Shown one piece after another: positions 51,442-59,995 of a stretch of DNA of 64,000 bases (its first letter is position 1; the number at the start of each line of letters is the position of its first letter). The notes under the pieces were generated by a model. It worked only from the letters and a program-made list of their open reading frames with translations, was not told the DNA's origin and ran no database searches. Source of the DNA: Actinokineospora pegani (GTDB lineage: Bacteria; Actinomycetota; Actinomycetes; Mycobacteriales; Pseudonocardiaceae). The stretch lies in the NCBI RefSeq assembly GCF_009745975.1, contig NZ_WHOL01000039.1, positions 62,001 through 126,000 of the forward strand, written 5' to 3'. A program made the translations under genes and the position numbers.

Positions 51442-52118
51442 AACGGGCCGAACCGGTAGCCGAACCCGCGGACCGTCCGGATGTACACCGGGGCCGCCGG
51501 GTCGTCCTCGACCTTGGCGCGCAGCCGCTGCACGCACGCGTCGACCAGCCGGGAGTCGCCGAGGTAGCCCTGGTCCCACACCGACTCCAGCAGCACCTGG
51601 CGGCTGAACACCCGGCCGGGCGCGGCCGACAGCTCCAGCAGCAGCCGCAGCTCCGTCGGCGCGAGCGCGACCGGCTGCCCGCGCTTGGCGACCACCAGCC
51701 CGTCGCGGTCGACGACCAGGTCGCCGTGGCGCTCCTGCCGGTCGGCGCCCGGCCGCCGTTCGCCGCGCCGCAGCACGGCCCGGATCCGCGCCTCGAGCAC
51801 CCTGGCCCGCGCGGGCTTGACCACGTAGTCGTCCGCGCCCGCCTCCAGCCCGGCGACCACGTCGATGTCGTCGTCGCGGGCGGTGAGCATGATGATCGGC
51901 AGGTCCCCGGCCGCCCGGACGCGCCTGCACACCTCGAACCCGTCCACCCCGGGCAGCATCAGGTCGAGCACCACCACGTCGGGCGGGTCGGCGGCCACCG
52001 CGGCCAGGCCCGCCTCGCCGGTGCCGACGGCCTCGACCTCGTGGCCCTGGTAGGTCAGGGCGATCCGCAGCCCGTCCCGCACGGCGGCGTCGTCCTCGAT
52101 GAGCAGTACGCGCGGCAT
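51438..52118 (-). CDS. OmpR/PhoB-family response regulator
   Basis: 226 residues. Receiver: acidic pocket IEDD at the N-terminus, phosphoacceptor Asp52 in VVVLDLMLPG, conserved Thr in MLTARDD and Lys in YVVKPA. The C-terminal winged helix reads LAPTELRLLLELSAAPGRV...RLVDACVQRLRAKVEDDP...VRGFGYRF. First gene of the regulator-kinase-lipoprotein operon and divergent from the D,D-peptidase gene 160 bp away, which is therefore a probable target; cell-wall stress would be the natural signal (inference). Confidence 0.94.
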   Translation of the reverse strand: MPRVLLIEDDAAVRDGLRIALTYQGHEVEAVGTGEAGLAAVAADPPDVVVLDLMLPGVDGFEVCRRVRAAGDLPIIMLTARDDDIDVVAGLEAGADDYVVKPARARVLEARIRAVLRRGERRPGADRQERHGDLVVDRDGLVVAKRGQPVALAPTELRLLLELSAAPGRVFSRQVLLESVWDQGYLGDSRLVDACVQRLRAKVEDDPAAPVYIRTVRGFGYRFGPL

Positions 52119-52277
52119 GTCCCCACTATCGCAGCCGGGCGTCCTGGGCCCGTCCCCGACATGTCATGGTCCGGTGACGGATCTTGTCGCACAACCAGGA
52201 CGTGACGCGCACGGCCCGGGGACAACCGCGGTCGAGAGTCGGTGGTGTACCGCTCCCAGCCTCCCAGGAGGACCGCC

Positions 52278-52793
52278 GTGTCCCGTCTCCGCGCCACCAT
52301 CGGCCTCGCTGTCGTCCTCGCCGCCTGCGCCCCAGGGGCCACCAGCGCTCCCCCGGAGCCCACCGCGGAAGGCGATATCCCCGCCCACAGCAGCATCTCC
52401 CCGCACGACGACCACCCCGCCCTCGCCCGCCTCGACCCCGCCCTGCTCGCGGCCGTGCGCCAGGCCACCGAGGACGCCCGCCGGTCCGGGATCGAGCTGC
52501 GGGTCACCTCCGGCTGGCGCTCCGCCGACTACCAGCGCCGCCTGCTGGACGCCGCCATCGCCAAGCACGGCAGCCTCGAGGAGGCCCGCCGCTGGGTCGC
52601 CACCCCGGAGGGGTCCGCCCACGTCACCGGTGAAGCCGTCGACATCGGCCCCACCGACGCCGCCGACTGGCTCATCCGCAACGGCGACAGGTACGGGCTG
52701 TGCCAGACCTACGCGAACGAGATGTGGCACTTCGAGCTGCGCACCACCCCGGGCGGCCAGTGCCCCGCGCCACTGCCGGACGCGGGCGGCTGA
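52278..52793 (+). CDS. VanY-type D-Ala-D-Ala carboxypeptidase lipoprotein (M15)
   Basis: 171 residues from the GTG at 52278, with CAGGAGG upstream. Hydrophobic signal ending in LAAC (Cys17), so it is probably a membrane-anchored exported enzyme. The M15 zinc site is complete: SGWRSADYQRRL, then SAHVTGEAVDIG (His115, Asp122) and EMWHFEL (Glu148 base, His151). It trims the terminal D-Ala from peptidoglycan stem peptides, controlling cross-linking and, in VanY, glycopeptide resistance. Divergent from the two-component operon, which probably regulates it. Confidence 0.9.
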   Translation: MSRLRATIGLAVVLAACAPGATSAPPEPTAEGDIPAHSSISPHDDHPALARLDPALLAAVRQATEDARRSGIELRVTSGWRSADYQRRLLDAAIAKHGSLEEARRWVATPEGSAHVTGEAVDIGPTDAADWLIRNGDRYGLCQTYANEMWHFELRTTPGGQCPAPLPDAGG

Positions 52794-52882
52794 GGACAAG
52801 AGGTGGCCTCGCCTTGCGGCCGCCCCGCCCGGTGCCCAGGGTCGGGGCGGACGCGCCCGGGCGGGACCAGTAGACATGTCGG

Positions 52883-53908
52883 GTGCGGACGAACTCGGGG
52901 ACTCGGACCGACTGGGCCACGCGCTGGCGCGCGGCCAAGGCGAAGCGGCGATGGCTGGACCACCTGGCGCGGGCGGGGAACCGCTACATCGAGCACAGCG
53001 GGTACCAGTACGTCGCCTCGATCACCTACTTCAGCGTGCTGTCGATCGTGCCCATGCTGATGGTCGGGTTCTCCACGGCGGGGTTCGTGCTGGCGGGCAG
53101 CCCGGACCTGCTCGACGAGCTGCGCGCGATCGTCGCCAACGCCGTGCCCAGGGCACTTGACGCCGAGGTCGGCGACCTGCTGGACAACCTCATCGACGAA
53201 CGCGCCCACATCGGCGTGCTGGGCCTGGTCATCGGGCTGTACTCGGGCTGGAACTGGATGAACGCCCTGCGCGACGCGCTGACCGCGATGTGGGACCAGC
53301 ACCGGCGCGACCAGCCGCTGCTGAGCATGGTCGTCCGCGACCTGCTGGCGCTGTTCAGCCTGGTGGTCGCGCTGATCGTGTCCTTCGGCCTGACGGCGAT
53401 CGGCGCGGGCGCGGGGGCGTGGCTGCTGGACCTGGCCGGGGTCGACGGCACCCCGGCGGCGTCGGTGCTGCTCACGGTCACCTCGGTGCTGCTCGCGCTC
53501 ACCGCCGACTGGCTGGTGTTCCTCTGGGTGCTCACCAAGCTGCCGCGCGAACCCGTCGGCCTGCGCAGCGCCATCCGCGGCGCCGCCGCCGCCGCGCTCG
53601 GCTTCGAGCTGCTCAAGGTCGCGGGCAACATCTACCTGGGCATCATCGGCGGCTCACCCAGCGGCGTGGCGTTCGGCTCGGTCATCGGCCTGCTGGTCTT
53701 CATCTCCCTGGTGTCCCGCCTGCTGATCTTCATCACCGCCTGGACCGCCACCGGCAGCGACACCATCGAGCGCAGGCCGGTGCGGGCCCCGCCGCCCGCC
53801 GTGATCAACGTCGCCGCCCCCGAACCGGGCAACCCCCTGCGCCCCGCCCTCTTCGGCGCCGCTTTCGGCGCGGTCGCGACGTTCTTGCTCACCCGCCGGG
53901 ACCGCTGA
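52883..53908 (+). CDS. YihY/virulence-factor BrkB-family membrane protein (YhjD-like)
   Basis: 341 residues with six predicted helices. Typical family blocks: YQYVASITYFSVLSIVPMLMVGFS, GLYSGWNWMNALRDALTAMWD and the later FLWVLTKLPREP...SAIRGAAAAALGFELLKVAGNIYLG. YhjD-type proteins are proposed lipid or lipopolysaccharide-related transporters in Gram-negatives and have no settled function in actinobacteria. The start GTG at 52883 has only a weak ribosome-binding site. The last 30 residues form a possible extra helix (FGAAFGAVATFLLTRR). Confidence 0.87.
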   Translation: MRTNSGTRTDWATRWRAAKAKRRWLDHLARAGNRYIEHSGYQYVASITYFSVLSIVPMLMVGFSTAGFVLAGSPDLLDELRAIVANAVPRALDAEVGDLLDNLIDERAHIGVLGLVIGLYSGWNWMNALRDALTAMWDQHRRDQPLLSMVVRDLLALFSLVVALIVSFGLTAIGAGAGAWLLDLAGVDGTPAASVLLTVTSVLLALTADWLVFLWVLTKLPREPVGLRSAIRGAAAAALGFELLKVAGNIYLGIIGGSPSGVAFGSVIGLLVFISLVSRLLIFITAWTATGSDTIERRPVRAPPPAVINVAAPEPGNPLRPALFGAAFGAVATFLLTRRDR

Positions 53909-54033
53909 CTCCTCGGCTTGTCCAGAGTGGACGAATAAGGGCCCCAAGATCATCCGGCGCTGGGGACCCCCCGATTCCACGTTACCGGTGGGGGCCGACA
54001 GGGTCGGGGTGTCGAGGTCGGGTTGTCCACAGG

Positions 54034-54071
54034 GCAGGGGCCGACCGACCGGGAGGTCGATCGGCCCCTGC
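54034..54071. terminator. Terminator downstream of the acylase gene
   Basis: Stem of 14 paired out of 15 bases: left arm GCAGGGGCCGACCGA (54034-54048), right arm 54057-54071, 8-base loop. It begins 18 bp past the minus-strand acylase stop and lies in the 180-bp gap to the convergent membrane-protein gene. Confidence 0.75.
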
Positions 54072-54088
54072 GGGTCGAGCGGGGTCGG

Positions 54089-57000
54089 TCAGTTGGCGTA
54101 GACGGCGAACTCGTAGAGGGAATAGCCGAAGGGGGTGGCTCGGGACTCGCCCCGCATGCGGATGTGGCGGGCCTCGGTGGTGGGGAAGGTGATCACGTCT
54201 GTGCCGCCGTCTCCGGTCGAGGTGGTTGAGACGTCCCGCCAGGTTCGGCCGTCGGGGGAGACCTGTAGGCGGTAGGCCTTGGCGTAGGAGGCCTCCCAGG
54301 CCAGGACTGCGCGGGAGAGGACCTTGGTGGCGCCCAGGTCCAGGGCGAGCCACTGGTTGTTGTTCCAGTTGCTGGCCCAGCGGGTGCGGGGGTTGTCGTC
54401 CACGGCGTTGCGGGCGGGGTTGAGGAGTTCGGCGCCGGAGGCGGTGGCCCTGGCGCCCCTGGCCAGGTTGGCGATGTCGTCGCCGCGGTGGGCGGGGAAC
54501 TCGACGACCTGCTGGAAGGTGGGGCGGTTCTGCCAGCTGATCGGGTCCTGGGTGACGCCGCCGAGTGCGTTGTGGATGATCGCGTCGGCGCACCACTGGT
54601 CGCCGGGCTCGCAGTGGGAGTCGCCGGGGTAGACCTTGTCGGCGGGGGTGGCCGCGGCCTGCTTGAGGGTATCGAGGAGGACCTGCTTGCAGCGGTCCAG
54701 GTCACCGTCGCCGCAGAAGGTCCTGGCGAGCGGGGCCTGGACGGGGTCGCCCAGCACGGCGCGGAGGTCCTTGTGGACGAAGCCCCACCAACCGCCCTGG
54801 AAGGCCGAGCCGCGGTGGCTCTGGTTGTAGGAGGGGGACTCGTCGACCTTCTGGACGCGGGTCAGCCCGGTGAAGGCGGACTCGCCCAGACCCGGCTGGA
54901 ACTGCCCGCGCACCAGCAGCGGCCACCAGGCGTCGAGCACCTTGATCGCGTTGGCGTGGGCGTAGGTCCGGCTGCCCTGCTCGGTCTCGGTGCGCAGGCT
55001 GCCGTCGGCGACCCACCGCTTGAGCTCGGCCACGGTCGCCGCGCTGGCGGCGTCGCCGTCGCCGAGCACGCGGAAGACCTCGGGCAGCACCCGCTCGGCG
55101 CGCAGGTCGGCCAGCGCGGCCTCGGCCATCGCCTGGGTCAGGTTCACCCGGTCGACCTTGCCGCCGTCGGCGATCAGCGCCTTGACCCTGGAGTCGAGCA
55201 GGTCGCCGCGGTGCACCGAGCCCCGGTCCAGGCCCGAGGCGGCCATCCCCGGCGCCTGGCCGTTGTTCCAGGAGATCAGGTAGTCCTGGTTGACGACGTT
55301 CGGGTGCTCCTCGGCCGGGGCGTAGTCGGCGCGGTTCGTCGCCGGGTCCCAGTTGTCCCAGTCGTAGTCGCTGTTGGCCAGGACCGGCATCCCCGGGTCG
55401 ACCGTGGGCTTGCGCACCGGGTGCATGCCGGAGTTGAAGTAGGCGATGTCGCGCGAGTCGGCGTAGAACCAGTTGAAGTTGTAGGTCATGTGCGAGGCCG
55501 CGCGCTGGAAGTCCGCGGCCGAGGTCATCGCGTCCGGGTCGTTGAACTCCTGGAAGCCGATCACCGTGTCCAGCTCGTGCTGGTAGGTCGAGCGCAGCGT
55601 CGCGTAGGCGACGGGCTTGCCGCCGATAGTGGCCCGGTGCGTCACCGGGCCGTACTTCGTCCGGTAGGAGCGCAACGTGTAAGAGCCCGCTGGCGTGGTG
55701 CTGCCGATGGACGTCTTCCACGCGTTCTTGCGCTCGACGACCTCCATTGGCGTGCACGTGCCGCGCAGCATGTACGCGTTGCTGTCCTTGGTGACCGGGC
55801 TGCCGTCAGTGCTGCACAGGTCGACCGCGTAGGTGTCGGTGATGTCCTGCCCGGAGCTGGTGGCGCTCCACGAGTAGTCCTGGCCGCGGCCGAGCAGGAT
55901 GTAGAAGCTGATGCCCGCGAACGACGCGCCCCGCGCGCTGATGCCCGGACCCTGCAACTCCTGCAGCATCAGCATCTGCGGCGCGTAGTAGCCGGTCTGC
56001 GGGCCGAAGACGGCCACCGGGTTGCCGCTCTCGGTGTGCGCGCCGGAGACCAGCAGCGCGTTGGACATCCCGCGCTTGTCCGACAGCAGGTCGCCGGGCA
56101 GCACCCCGTCGTCGAGGATGCCGCGCGCGGCCTCCAGCTCCTTGGGGGCGGCGGGCTGCTGGGCGGTCCCGGTCTCGGTGCGGTCGTAGACCAGCGGCTG
56201 CGAGGTCACCGAGCCCTTGTCCGGCATGGCCAGGCCCTGCGGGTTGTCCGGGGCCTTGGCGTACGGGAAGGACTGGCCGTTGTGGATGGTCTGGATGTGC
56301 TCCGGGTCGTCCTCGCCGCGGAAGCTCTTCCAGACCTTCTCGCCCTCGACGACGCCGTAGCGCTCCTGGATCGCCAGTTTCGCGATCGCGGCCTGCACCT
56401 CGCCGCCGCCACCGCCGCCGAACTGCGAGCCGATCAGCGAGGCGATCACGGCCAGGTCGGTGAGCTTGAACGGCTCGATCCGGCCCTTGTTCGTCAGCGC
56501 GTCGATGTGCCCGAGCAGCACGTACTCGCCGGGGAAGGACCGGCTGTTGTAGACCTCGGTGATGTACTGGTTGACCCCGTCGAGGTAGGAGCGGGCGTCG
56601 GCGATGGCCACTTGGCCGCGCGGGCTGGCCGCGGCGGCCTCGTCGACCTGCCGCTGCAACTCCTCCTCGGTGTAGGGCGCCTCCGAGAAGAAGCCCTGCT
56701 CCAGCGACTGGTTGGACGCGGCGCCGCCCGCGAACGGGGTCAACTGGCCGCGCCCGACCCGGCGCAGGACGTCCATCAGGAACAGCCGGTCCTGGGCGGC
56801 GGCGTAGCCCGCGCCGAACGTCGTGCCCGACCGGGTGGTCCCGTAGATGTGCGGGATGCCGGTGGCCTTCTCCCGGATGATGGTGACGTCGGCCCTGGGC
56901 TTCTTGGTGCTCTCCACCTGCTCCGGCGGCACCCCGAACGACGAGTCGTTGAGGAAGGTGTTGATCTTGTCGGTGGTCAGCGCGCCGCGCCCCTGCGCCA

Positions 57001-57268
57001 GGGCGTCGTACTTGCCGATCTGGTCGTCGAAGTGCTGCGGCCGGGTCCCGAGCACCCGGTGCGCCAGGATCTCGGTGAGCGTCGCGCTGCCGTTCTGGCC
57101 CGGGGTGAGGATGTCGTTGCACTGGCCGAGGCAGTAGTCACCCGGTGCGAACCCGACCGTCCTGGGTGGCAGCGGCACCTGCTCGGCGGAGGCCGACCCC
57201 GCCACCGCCAGCCCGGCGACCGTCGCGGCGACGAGCGCGCCTGCCAAAAAGCGGGACCGTGACCTCAT
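54089..57268 (-). CDS. Secreted penicillin-acylase-family Ntn hydrolase with C-terminal F5/8C domain
   Basis: 1059 residues. Signal peptide to about residue 28 (ends GSASA), ATG at 57268 with GAGGAG seven bases upstream. The alpha-chain part (DVTIIREKATGIPHIYGTTR, FGAGYAAAQDRLFLMDVLRR) precedes the autocleavage site KRGMSNALLVSGAHTESG, whose Ser402 becomes the N-terminal nucleophile. Beta-chain blocks GPQTGYYAPQ and NFNWFYADSRDIAYFNSG follow, as in acylases of acyl-homoserine lactones, penicillins and related amides. The last 130 residues are a discoidin/F5-8C (CBM32-like) domain (NAVDDNPRTRWASNWNNNQW), a cell-surface or glycan binder, which is unusual in this family. Substrate unknown. Confidence 0.92.
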   Translation of the reverse strand: MRSRSRFLAGALVAATVAGLAVAGSASAEQVPLPPRTVGFAPGDYCLGQCNDILTPGQNGSATLTEILAHRVLGTRPQHFDDQIGKYDALAQGRGALTTDKINTFLNDSSFGVPPEQVESTKKPRADVTIIREKATGIPHIYGTTRSGTTFGAGYAAAQDRLFLMDVLRRVGRGQLTPFAGGAASNQSLEQGFFSEAPYTEEELQRQVDEAAAASPRGQVAIADARSYLDGVNQYITEVYNSRSFPGEYVLLGHIDALTNKGRIEPFKLTDLAVIASLIGSQFGGGGGGEVQAAIAKLAIQERYGVVEGEKVWKSFRGEDDPEHIQTIHNGQSFPYAKAPDNPQGLAMPDKGSVTSQPLVYDRTETGTAQQPAAPKELEAARGILDDGVLPGDLLSDKRGMSNALLVSGAHTESGNPVAVFGPQTGYYAPQMLMLQELQGPGISARGASFAGISFYILLGRGQDYSWSATSSGQDITDTYAVDLCSTDGSPVTKDSNAYMLRGTCTPMEVVERKNAWKTSIGSTTPAGSYTLRSYRTKYGPVTHRATIGGKPVAYATLRSTYQHELDTVIGFQEFNDPDAMTSAADFQRAASHMTYNFNWFYADSRDIAYFNSGMHPVRKPTVDPGMPVLANSDYDWDNWDPATNRADYAPAEEHPNVVNQDYLISWNNGQAPGMAASGLDRGSVHRGDLLDSRVKALIADGGKVDRVNLTQAMAEAALADLRAERVLPEVFRVLGDGDAASAATVAELKRWVADGSLRTETEQGSRTYAHANAIKVLDAWWPLLVRGQFQPGLGESAFTGLTRVQKVDESPSYNQSHRGSAFQGGWWGFVHKDLRAVLGDPVQAPLARTFCGDGDLDRCKQVLLDTLKQAAATPADKVYPGDSHCEPGDQWCADAIIHNALGGVTQDPISWQNRPTFQQVVEFPAHRGDDIANLARGARATASGAELLNPARNAVDDNPRTRWASNWNNNQWLALDLGATKVLSRAVLAWEASYAKAYRLQVSPDGRTWRDVSTTSTGDGGTDVITFPTTEARHIRMRGESRATPFGYSLYEFAVYAN

Positions 57269-58026
57269 CCAGGGGCTCCTCTGCGAGCAGGCGGGGGGAC
57301 CGCCAACCTACTGCCGAGTTGGCAAATGAGGGAAGGCTTGGCCGTCGATCCCGCCGGGCCGTCCGAGCCGGGGCGTCCAGGCGGCCTCGACGGCGCGCGG
57401 GGGATTCTCCACCGACGTTCTCGGCACCGGCTGTCACGCGTGGTCACATCCGGCGGCCCCCGTTCACCTGGCTGTACACCGCGTCGCGTCATCCGCCGTC
57501 GCGGTGTGGTACTGCCGTACTGGGGCGGCGCTCTTTCCCGATCCTGGGCCGGTTCCCACGGTCGGGTGAGCACTCGGAGGGGTGTCCTGACTGTGGGTAA
57601 CGGTCGCTCCGTTCGCGTAGTCGGGGGTTCCGTCTCGACCGGTGGGCCATTTGCTGAATCAGATTGGGCCGTCTGCCTGGGCCTCGTGAGCGCTAGCGGG
57701 CGAGTTCGCGGGCGCTTGCCGACGCGGGCGCCTTGTCGGTCGGCGCGGGGCGCCGCCCCGGATCGGAGACGACGTGGCCGGATCGGGCGACCCGGTCTCG
57801 TGGTCCCCCTTCGCCGTGGGTAACGGTTTCCGGGTGGGAGAGTGCACAGTGGTCAGTCGGTTCGGATGGCCGGTTCGGGGGGTGCCCTCCCGTTCGCACG
57901 GGTCGAGCGGGCGGAGGTGTGGGGGTGCCTGTTACTGTTTGCATTCTCTGTGCGGCGCATCGCGTTGTGCGGAGAAGATGATCCCGCCTAACTCGGCGGG
58001 ACAGGTATTGTGTGAAGGGCAGTGAC
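57269..58026. promoter_or_regulatory. Large gap upstream of the cold-shock gene
   Basis: About 750 bp with no convincing gene. Two exact copies of GTGGGTAACGGT stand at 57593-57604 and 57816-57827, and a hairpin CCCGCC-TAACTC-GGCGGG lies at 57983-58000 in the cold-shock gene leader. The acylase promoter must be at the left end and the cold-shock promoter at the right, with a probable leader of some length typical of cspA genes. Confidence 0.4.
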
Positions 58027-58230
58027 ATGGCATCGGGTGTCGTGAAGTGGTTCAACGCCGAAAAGGGCTTCGGCTTCATCGAGCAGGATGGTGGGGGCCC
58101 GGACGTGTTCGTCCACTTCTCCGCGATCGCCGCTACCGGCTTCAGGGAGCTCCAGGAGGGTCAGAAGGTGACTTTCGAGGTCACCCAGGGCCAGAAGGGC
58201 CCGCAGGCGGAGAACGTCTCCCCCTCCTGA
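58027..58230 (+). CDS. CspA-family cold-shock protein
   Basis: 67 residues, one OB-fold. RNP1 is KGFGFIEQ and RNP2 is VFVHFSAI, both intact, in the usual context [11 protein letters not shown]...[19 protein letters not shown]. It binds single-stranded RNA/DNA and melts mRNA structure. Start ATG at 58027 has AAGGG seven bases upstream; an in-frame GTG at 58012 is less likely. A structured leader upstream may control its own translation, as in other csp genes. Confidence 0.95.
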   Translation: MASGVVKWFNAEKGFGFIEQDGGGPDVFVHFSAIAATGFRELQEGQKVTFEVTQGQKGPQAENVSPS

Positions 58231-58546
58231 TCAACGGCTGACGTGGCGATGGCAGCCCGGCGCACCGCGCCGCGGCCAGGCCATCGTGGAAGGCGCCGGG
58301 GCGTGGTGCGCGCGGTGGGCGGTGGGCTCAGGCCCGTCCCCGCGAGCGCGTAGCCGTTCCGGCGAGCAAGGCGAGACTTCCCGATCGGGGCGTCAGGACC
58401 GTGGCGACACGGACCTGGCGCCCCGTCGCCGTCTCCCGGGGCCGCCCGCTTTCCCGACGGTTCCACGACTAATCGGCCATGCGCCGATCGGTGGACAAAT
58501 GACCGTTTCCCGAAACGGAACGGCGCGGGCAAACGATCATTGACCC
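58231..58546. promoter_or_regulatory. Gap with two inverted repeats upstream of the protease operon
   Basis: No gene. A small GGCGC-ACC-GCGCC hairpin at 58259-58271 may end the cold-shock transcript. ATCGGC-CATGC-GCCGAT (58472-58488) and CCGTTTC-CC-GAAACGG (58503-58518) precede the protease ATG by 59 and 29 bp and are candidate operators of the conflict-system operon. Confidence 0.45.
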
Positions 58547-59995
58547 ATGCGAGCCAGGTCCGCCGCGGACACCGAGGGGATGGCGTGGCGGGTCCGCGTG
58601 CTCTCGGTGCGGGGCAGGGTGCTGGGCGCGGGCGTGCTCCTGGGCACCGAGCGGGTGCTGACCTGCGCGCACGTGCTCGCGGGCGAGACCGAGGTGGACG
58701 TCGACCTGATGGGCCACGAGGACCGGCCCAGGACCCGCGCCACGCTGGGCGAGCACGAGCCCGCCCACCCCGACCACCGCGGCGACGTCGCCGTCCTGCG
58801 CCTGCGCGAGCCGCAGCCCGCGGGCCACGGCGCCCGGCTGCGCCGGTCCGCGACCCCCCGGGGCAGGGCCGCCCGGGTCGCGGGCTACCCGGCCACCATG
58901 GAGAACGGGGTGGTGGCGAGGGTGCGCGTCACCGTGCAGACGGGGGTGGAGTGGCTGCAACTCGACGCGGTCGACGCGTTGGGCGCGCGGGTGCGGCCCG
59001 GGTTCTCGGGGGCGGGGGTGCAGGACGTCGAGACCGGGGACGTGCTGGGGATCGTCGTCAGCCACCACACCGACCCGGACCTGGGACTGGCGTGGATGGC
59101 CTCGACCGACACCGTCCTGCGGTACCTGCCCGAGGTCGAGCCGCACGTCGTCGGTGAGAGCGGGTTCGACCGGGGGTTCACCGACGCGCCGGGCGACGAC
59201 GAGCGCGCGGAGGACTTCCTCGCCGCGCTGCGCCGCCTCGGCGCCGAGCCCGCCGTGCTCGTCGTCTTCGGCCACGACGTCGCCGTGGTGCGCCGGGCGG
59301 TGACGCTGTCGCTGAGCCGTTCGGGCACCGGCGGGGACGCGCCCGCGGTCGACCTCGCGGTGGACGTCGCCGGGCGGACCGCGGACGAGGTGGCGCGGCG
59401 GGTGGTCGACCGGGCCGGGCTCGCCGTGGCCCCGACCACCACGGCCGCGCGCAGGCTGGGCGCGGGCGCGCCCGCCCTGACCGCCGTGCTCGACGGGGTC
59501 GACGCCGCGGCCGACCCCGGCGACCTGCTCCGCGCGGTCGTCGGGCCGCTGGTCGAGGCGGGCTCGCGGGTGGTGCTCGGGTTCACCGACGCCGACGCGC
59601 CCGCACCAGCCGAGGTCCGCGCGCTGCAGGGGCGGGCGGTGGCGCTGCGGGCGGCCGCGCTGGAAGCGGTCGTCGGACCGGGGGACGTGGCGTTCGCGCT
59701 GGTGCGGGACCTGGCCGCGACCGACCCGAGCAGGGCCGACCGCTACCTGCGCACGCTGCGGCGCTCCCTGCCCGGGGTGGTCCGCGACCCGTTCGCCGAC
59801 GACCTGCGCTACCTGGACGCGGTGCGGATGGAGGTCGTGGAGCTCGGCCTGGCCGAGGACCCGCACCTGGGCGGGCTGCACCGCCGCGCCCACGTCGCGC
59901 TGACCGAACGCGCCGTCGACCACGCCGCCGCGCGCGCGTCGCTGCGCGCGTTCGAGGCCGCCGTCCTGGCGCGCAGGAAGGAGGGGCCGCGATGA
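58547..59995 (+). CDS. Trypsin-like serine protease of a VWA-associated conflict system
   Basis: 482 residues. No signal peptide, so it should act in the cytoplasm. The chymotrypsin-fold triad is complete: His42 in LTCAHVLAG, Asp80 in RGDVAVLRL and Ser154 in PGFSGAG. From about 200 on is a partner-specific helical/beta domain (DDERAEDFLAALRRLGAEPA, then a long Arg/Ala-rich helix region) of the type seen in proteins that pair with VWA and kinase genes. Its stop overlaps the kinase start (ATGA). In Aravind-group analyses such intracellular trypsins are proposed effectors or processors in regulated cell-suicide systems; that role is inferred here. Confidence 0.87.
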   Translation: MRARSAADTEGMAWRVRVLSVRGRVLGAGVLLGTERVLTCAHVLAGETEVDVDLMGHEDRPRTRATLGEHEPAHPDHRGDVAVLRLREPQPAGHGARLRRSATPRGRAARVAGYPATMENGVVARVRVTVQTGVEWLQLDAVDALGARVRPGFSGAGVQDVETGDVLGIVVSHHTDPDLGLAWMASTDTVLRYLPEVEPHVVGESGFDRGFTDAPGDDERAEDFLAALRRLGAEPAVLVVFGHDVAVVRRAVTLSLSRSGTGGDAPAVDLAVDVAGRTADEVARRVVDRAGLAVAPTTTAARRLGAGAPALTAVLDGVDAAADPGDLLRAVVGPLVEAGSRVVLGFTDADAPAPAEVRALQGRAVALRAAALEAVVGPGDVAFALVRDLAATDPSRADRYLRTLRRSLPGVVRDPFADDLRYLDAVRMEVVELGLAEDPHLGGLHRRAHVALTERAVDHAAARASLRAFEAAVLARRKEGPR

